Origin: Microbacteriaceae bacterium | GTDB lineage: Bacteria; Actinomycetota; Actinomycetes; Actinomycetales; Microbacteriaceae | Assembly: GCA_025463545.1 (NCBI GenBank) | Contig: JAODAR010000010.1 | Coordinates: forward strand, 124,001-188,000 | Direction: 5' to 3' | DNA: 64,000 nucleotides | In this document: piece after piece, positions 60,818 through 64,000 of the stretch | Numbering within the stretch: position 1 is the stretch's first letter | How the letters are laid out: each line of letters opens with the position of its first letter | Position numbers and translations under genes: made by a program | Notes under the pieces: model-generated | Told to the model about the DNA's origin: nothing | Databases searched by the model: none | Seen by the model: the letters and a program-made list of their open reading frames with translations, nothing else

Positions 60818-61621
60818 ATGACCCAGACCACGACATCCGCCGACGGCACCACCATCGCCTACGAGAAAAACGGCAGCGGACCCGCGATCATCGTGATCGG
60901 CGGCGCGTTCAACACCCGTCAGTCCGCTGCGGATATCGCCGGGTTACTCGCCGCCCACTTCTCGGTGTATACCTATGATCGTCGTGGGCGCGGCGACAGC
61001 AGGGATGCGAGTGCCAGTGCCGGCGGCAGCGTTGCCTCCGACGCCGATCTCATCGCGAGGGAGCTTGAGGACCTGGCCGCCGTCATCGCCGCAGCCGGCG
61101 GGTCCGCCGCGCTGTACGGCCACTCGTCCGGGGCGGCGATCGCCCTCGAGGCGGCCGCCAGCGGACTGCCGGTCACGAAGCTCGCGACATACGAGCCGCC
61201 CCTGGTGACCCCCGATCCGAGCGTGGGGTCGGCCGAAGAATGGCGCGCGAGCATCCGTGCAGCAGTCGAGGCCGACGACCGCGACCGCGCGGCCCGGCTC
61301 TTCCTGCAGGGCACGGGGCTGCCGCTCCCCGCGATGGAGTTCATGGTGCAGCAACCCTGGTGGCCGGGAATGCTGAGCGTCGCACACACGCTGCCCTCCG
61401 ACGTCGCCATGCTCGGTGACGGAACCGTGCCCGCCGAACGCTACGCGGCGATCACAGTGCCGACCCTGGCTGTATCGGGCAGCGACAGTGCCTGGGCAAC
61501 GGATGTCACCACGCGACTCGGCGAGGTGATTCCCGGAGCGAAGACGGTGATCATCCAGGCCCAGGGCCACGACGTGGACGCCGCGACTCTTGCCCCGGTG
61601 CTGACCGACTTCTTTCTCTGA
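60818..61621 (+). CDS. Alpha/beta hydrolase
   Basis: A 267-aa soluble enzyme. YEKNGSGPAIIVIGGAFNTR gives the oxyanion-hole region, YGHSSGAAIALE carries the nucleophile Ser, TLAVSGSDSAWATDV supplies the acid Asp and QAQGHDVDAATL the His. The GHSSG rather than GHSxG nucleophile elbow and the small cap domain (about 145-190) suggest an esterase or haloalkane-type hydrolase; the substrate is not known. GAGGAG 5-6 nt before ATG 60818 sets the start. Confidence 0.88.
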   Translation: MTQTTTSADGTTIAYEKNGSGPAIIVIGGAFNTRQSAADIAGLLAAHFSVYTYDRRGRGDSRDASASAGGSVASDADLIARELEDLAAVIAAAGGSAALYGHSSGAAIALEAAASGLPVTKLATYEPPLVTPDPSVGSAEEWRASIRAAVEADDRDRAARLFLQGTGLPLPAMEFMVQQPWWPGMLSVAHTLPSDVAMLGDGTVPAERYAAITVPTLAVSGSDSAWATDVTTRLGEVIPGAKTVIIQAQGHDVDAATLAPVLTDFFL

Positions 61622-61645
61622 GCGACAAGCACGTCATCCGGCACT

Positions 61646-63313
61646 TCAGAGCCGGCGCGCCGCGTGCTCGATCCGGCTCACGGTGTCGCGAAGCGCAACC
61701 AGCACGTCGTCGTCTGCGCGCTCGGCGAGCTGCCCGATCAGCAACCCGTACGGGAAGGTGTCTTCCCCGGCCGCTCGAGCGCGTTGCGCCTCGATCTTCA
61801 GGTGCTCAGCGAACAGCCGGCTGTCACGACGGTCGCCCAGCGTCCGCACGATCGGCTTGGCGGCGGACGTGATCCGGCGAATCGCCTTGGCCTGCCGAGG
61901 GCGCAGCTCCGGCGCAACAACGGCTATCGCGCGCTGCAACCGCCGAGCCGCCTTGCGCGCTTCGTGCAGCGCTGCTTCGCGGTCAATGTCCGAGGCCTGC
62001 GCGGCATCGGCTCGCCGGCGCAACCGTTTCACCTGCCGCCGCACCGCCTTCCGCACCTGGCTCTTCGCCGACTTCATCGCTCGTCCGCTGAGCGGCGGAT
62101 TGGCGACGAGCTCGTCGAGGGTGTCCAGGAGGCGAAAATAGTGCTCGCTGCCCAAGAGCTGCCGCACTCGCGTGAGTGCTTCGCCGAAGGCCTGTCGGTC
62201 GCCGCCGACCAGGCGCGCCGCGGCATCCGTGTCTCGCACGGGGAGGGCATCCAGTTCCGTCGCCGCACGGGCGCGGCGAACCTCCGCATCCCGCGCTTCG
62301 CCGAGCGTGTCGCCCAGGCGGTCGAGGTCGTCGAGTAGACGTTCCACCGGCTCGCGATCGAAGAGCCGCCGGTACGTCCGGAGCACACTGCGAAGCTGGC
62401 TGACGGCGCGACGCATTTCGTGCACGGCGTCGGTCTCGTCCGAACGCACCGCCGGGTCGCTCGCAACGAGCGCATCGACGAGGCGACTCAACGCCGGCAC
62501 GACAGCGGATGCCGCGCTTCCCGATGCCAGCTGAACCGGTTCCCTGACCGCTGTCTTCATTGCCTTGACATCGGTCAGCGACTCGACGCCCAGCGCCCTG
62601 GCCAGCTTGGACGGGCCGTCGGATGGCTGCGCTCCGGCCGCCAACAGGCGCTGCTCGACAGCGTCGAGGAAGGCGTCGCGCTCCGCTCGGGTGGCCGGCG
62701 CGGCTTCGAGAAGCTCCACCTCCCATTCCCGCCACTGGCGGTACCCGCCGCCGCGAATGTCCGATGCTGAGACCTGGTCGTCGGCGACTTCGGCGATGGC
62801 CCCGCCTTGCGCGTTCAGCAGGTGCACGACAGTGCGTATTGTCGTGACGCGGGCCAGCGGTGAGACCAGTCGGTCGCGCACGATGGCGCGCACCGGCTCG
62901 AGCACCTTGCCAGGAACGCCATGCGCGTCAGCGCCGGGATCGGCGTCCACATTGGCATCGGCGTCAGCATCGGCATCGGCATCGGCATCGGCATCGGCAT
63001 CGGCGGGCGCCTCAGCGTCGGCGTCGACGCCGACACCGCCCTCCACATCAAGCGGCCAGTGAAGTTCAGTGCGGCCTTCTTCGGCGGGCTTCTTGATGTG
63101 CCAGCCCGCGTCAGCTCCGCCTTCCCGTCGGCGCAGCGCGATGCGGTGAAGCGCAAGGTCCGCGGCATCCGTGTCGTAGTACACGGCCGTCAGGGTGACC
63201 GGCTCCCTGGCCTCGATCGTCGCGACGCCGTCGACGCCGGAAAGATCCGGCACCACGGCGGCGACATCCACGTCGTACTTCCGCTCGATTTCGGTCTGCG
63301 TCGATCCGTTCAT
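61646..63313 (-). CDS. CYTH and CHAD domain protein
   Basis: A 555-aa protein. The N-terminal CYTH domain has the ExExK motif at Glu8, Glu10 and Lys12 (TEIERKYDV), which binds metal and triphosphate. The C-terminal CHAD domain (about 255-555) is a basic helical bundle with conserved His in VHEMRRAVSQLRS and LHEARKAARRLQRA, which binds polyphosphate. Residues about 95-130 are a DADADADA-type insertion inside the CYTH barrel, encoded by a GCATCG hexamer array at 62950-63020. GGGGAGCT precedes ATG 63313. The enzyme may act on polyphosphate or thiamine triphosphate; the real substrate is unknown. Confidence 0.92.
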   Translation of the reverse strand: MNGSTQTEIERKYDVDVAAVVPDLSGVDGVATIEAREPVTLTAVYYDTDAADLALHRIALRRREGGADAGWHIKKPAEEGRTELHWPLDVEGGVGVDADAEAPADADADADADADADADANVDADPGADAHGVPGKVLEPVRAIVRDRLVSPLARVTTIRTVVHLLNAQGGAIAEVADDQVSASDIRGGGYRQWREWEVELLEAAPATRAERDAFLDAVEQRLLAAGAQPSDGPSKLARALGVESLTDVKAMKTAVREPVQLASGSAASAVVPALSRLVDALVASDPAVRSDETDAVHEMRRAVSQLRSVLRTYRRLFDREPVERLLDDLDRLGDTLGEARDAEVRRARAATELDALPVRDTDAAARLVGGDRQAFGEALTRVRQLLGSEHYFRLLDTLDELVANPPLSGRAMKSAKSQVRKAVRRQVKRLRRRADAAQASDIDREAALHEARKAARRLQRAIAVVAPELRPRQAKAIRRITSAAKPIVRTLGDRRDSRLFAEHLKIEAQRARAAGEDTFPYGLLIGQLAERADDDVLVALRDTVSRIEHAARRL

Positions 63314-63418
63314 AGCTCCCCGTCGTCGGTAGCTGTCCGTGGCTTCCAGTTAACTCCATCCTCTCCGCGGCGAAACAGGGCCTTTTCGCGGATCCCGCGG
63401 CCGGTCCCTCCCCCCTGC

Positions 63419-63520
63419 CCGTGGGCAATTCCGGAGTTTCACGGCGGCACGACCGGTGCCGGCTCTCGATTGGGCGGATGCGCATGTCAGCGGCGTGCGA
63501 AGCTCCGGAGTCAGCCACGG
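63419..63520. repeat. Intergenic imperfect palindrome, possible family A copy 4
   Basis: CCGTGGGCAATTCCGGAGTT (63419-) pairs imperfectly with CTCCGGAGTCAGCCACGG ending at 63520. The resemblance to family A is looser than for copies 1-3. Confidence 0.5.
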
Positions 63521-63591
63521 GCTACGGGGCGAAGCGGACGGAAAGCAGCGAGCGGAAGGAAGGCAAGCCCCGAGTCCTGCAGACTGGAAGT

Positions 63592-64000
63592 ATCGACACC
63601 TCACTCCTCACCTCCGACTGGCCTGCGCTTCTCACCCCGACCGTCCCGGTCGACGTCTCCCCCGGCATCCTGCTCGGCATCCTCGCCATCGCTGCCGCAC
63701 TCAGCGTCCCGCGCCTCATCTGGCGATGGTTCGGCCTGTTCACCACCCTCGTGCACGAACTCGGCCACGCCGTCGCCGCGATCCTGACCGGCCGGGTGGT
63801 GCACGGCATCCGCATCCGCCGCAACCACTCCGGCGACGCCCTCAGCACGGGGCGCGGCACGCTCGGCATCGTGATCAGCGGCATGCTCGGCTACCCAGCG
63901 CCGGCGATCGTGGGCGCCGCCCAGCTCTGGAGCGTGTTCAACGGGTACACCGCGATCGCACTCTTCGCCGGTGGAGTGGTGCTGGTGGTCACCGTGCTGG
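63592..64000 (+). CDS. M50-like membrane metalloprotease, N-terminal part
   Basis: The frame runs off the right edge. Hydrophobic helix (SPGILLGILAIAAALSVPRL), then LFTTLVHELGHAVAAILTGRVV with the HExxH zinc motif, and IVISGMLGYPAPAIVGAAQLW are those of M50-type (site-2 protease-like) proteins of actinobacteria. The start is uncertain. The protein resembles homologues only from IDTSLLTSDWPAL onward, where ATC 63592 stands 6 nt after CAGACT, but an in-frame ATG at 63484 would require translation through a palindrome. An AUC start or a mis-read base are both possible. Confidence 0.7.
   Translation, partial: MDTSLLTSDWPALLTPTVPVDVSPGILLGILAIAAALSVPRLIWRWFGLFTTLVHELGHAVAAILTGRVVHGIRIRRNHSGDALSTGRGTLGIVISGMLGYPAPAIVGAAQLWSVFNGYTAIALFAGGVVLVVTVL

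Noticed and set aside
62940..63010. GCATCG array as a regulatory repeat
   Set aside because: It is in frame inside the CYTH-CHAD gene and encodes an Ala-Asp run.

Overview
The window is GC-rich, densely coded DNA with strong GC-ending codon bias. Gene content (SigA-like TAnnnT -10 boxes set 6-7 nt before start codons, a MarP-type acid-resistance protease, an EncFtn/encapsulin pair, DUF3618/holin-family envelope genes, a LAL-type LuxR regulator) points to an actinobacterium. The protein sequences and the recurrent CGGATGCC/GGCATCCG words resemble Microbacteriaceae; that family-level assignment is inference. No rRNA, tRNA, CRISPR array, transposase or prophage was seen, so this reads as ordinary chromosome rather than an island.

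Layout. 1-2.4 kb: the end of a YeiH-type exporter, a guanidine-III riboswitch driving a frameshifted Gdx guanidinium exporter, and a sarcosine oxidase-like flavoenzyme. 2.5-7.8 kb: O-acetylhomoserine sulfhydrylase with a CoA-binding protein, L-serine dehydratase, a LysM lipoprotein and a Gfo/Idh/MocA oxidoreductase. 7.9-14.4 kb: a DUF3516-type helicase, the encapsulin iron-storage operon, RNase HI, MarP protease and a TraR/DksA-like protein. 15-20 kb: an odd Phd-like protein, a four-helix copper-storage protein, an SDR, a SulP transporter and an M18 aminopeptidase. 20-28 kb: RecQ helicase with a phosphoribosyltransferase-like tail and a cystine-type ABC importer. 28-29 kb: a very Met-rich second copper-storage protein. 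29-38 kb: oligopeptidase B, then a block of small envelope/stress proteins, an aldo/keto reductase and an amino-acid permease. 38-51 kb: SWIM/SNF2 helicase, a ScyD-like secreted protein, SbcCD, a ProP-like symporter and an orphan DarT-like ADP-ribosyltransferase. 51-64 kb: a LAL regulator, a large TM0106-type nuclease-helicase, a histidine phosphatase, DUF1304, an SDR, a lipoprotein, a hydrolase, a CYTH-CHAD protein and the beginning of an M50-like protease.

Themes. DNA transactions are heavily represented (five helicase/nuclease loci). Metal handling recurs (encapsulin ferritin, two Csp proteins). Many genes appear to be transcribed without leaders. Intergenic spaces carry two families of imperfect palindromes and an unusual number of short tandem duplications that begin at or beside gene 3' ends. 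The most notable regulatory find is the guanidine-III riboswitch in front of a broken exporter; the most notable candidate for new biology is the solitary DarT-like protein with a Cys/His N-terminal motif and no visible DarG antitoxin.
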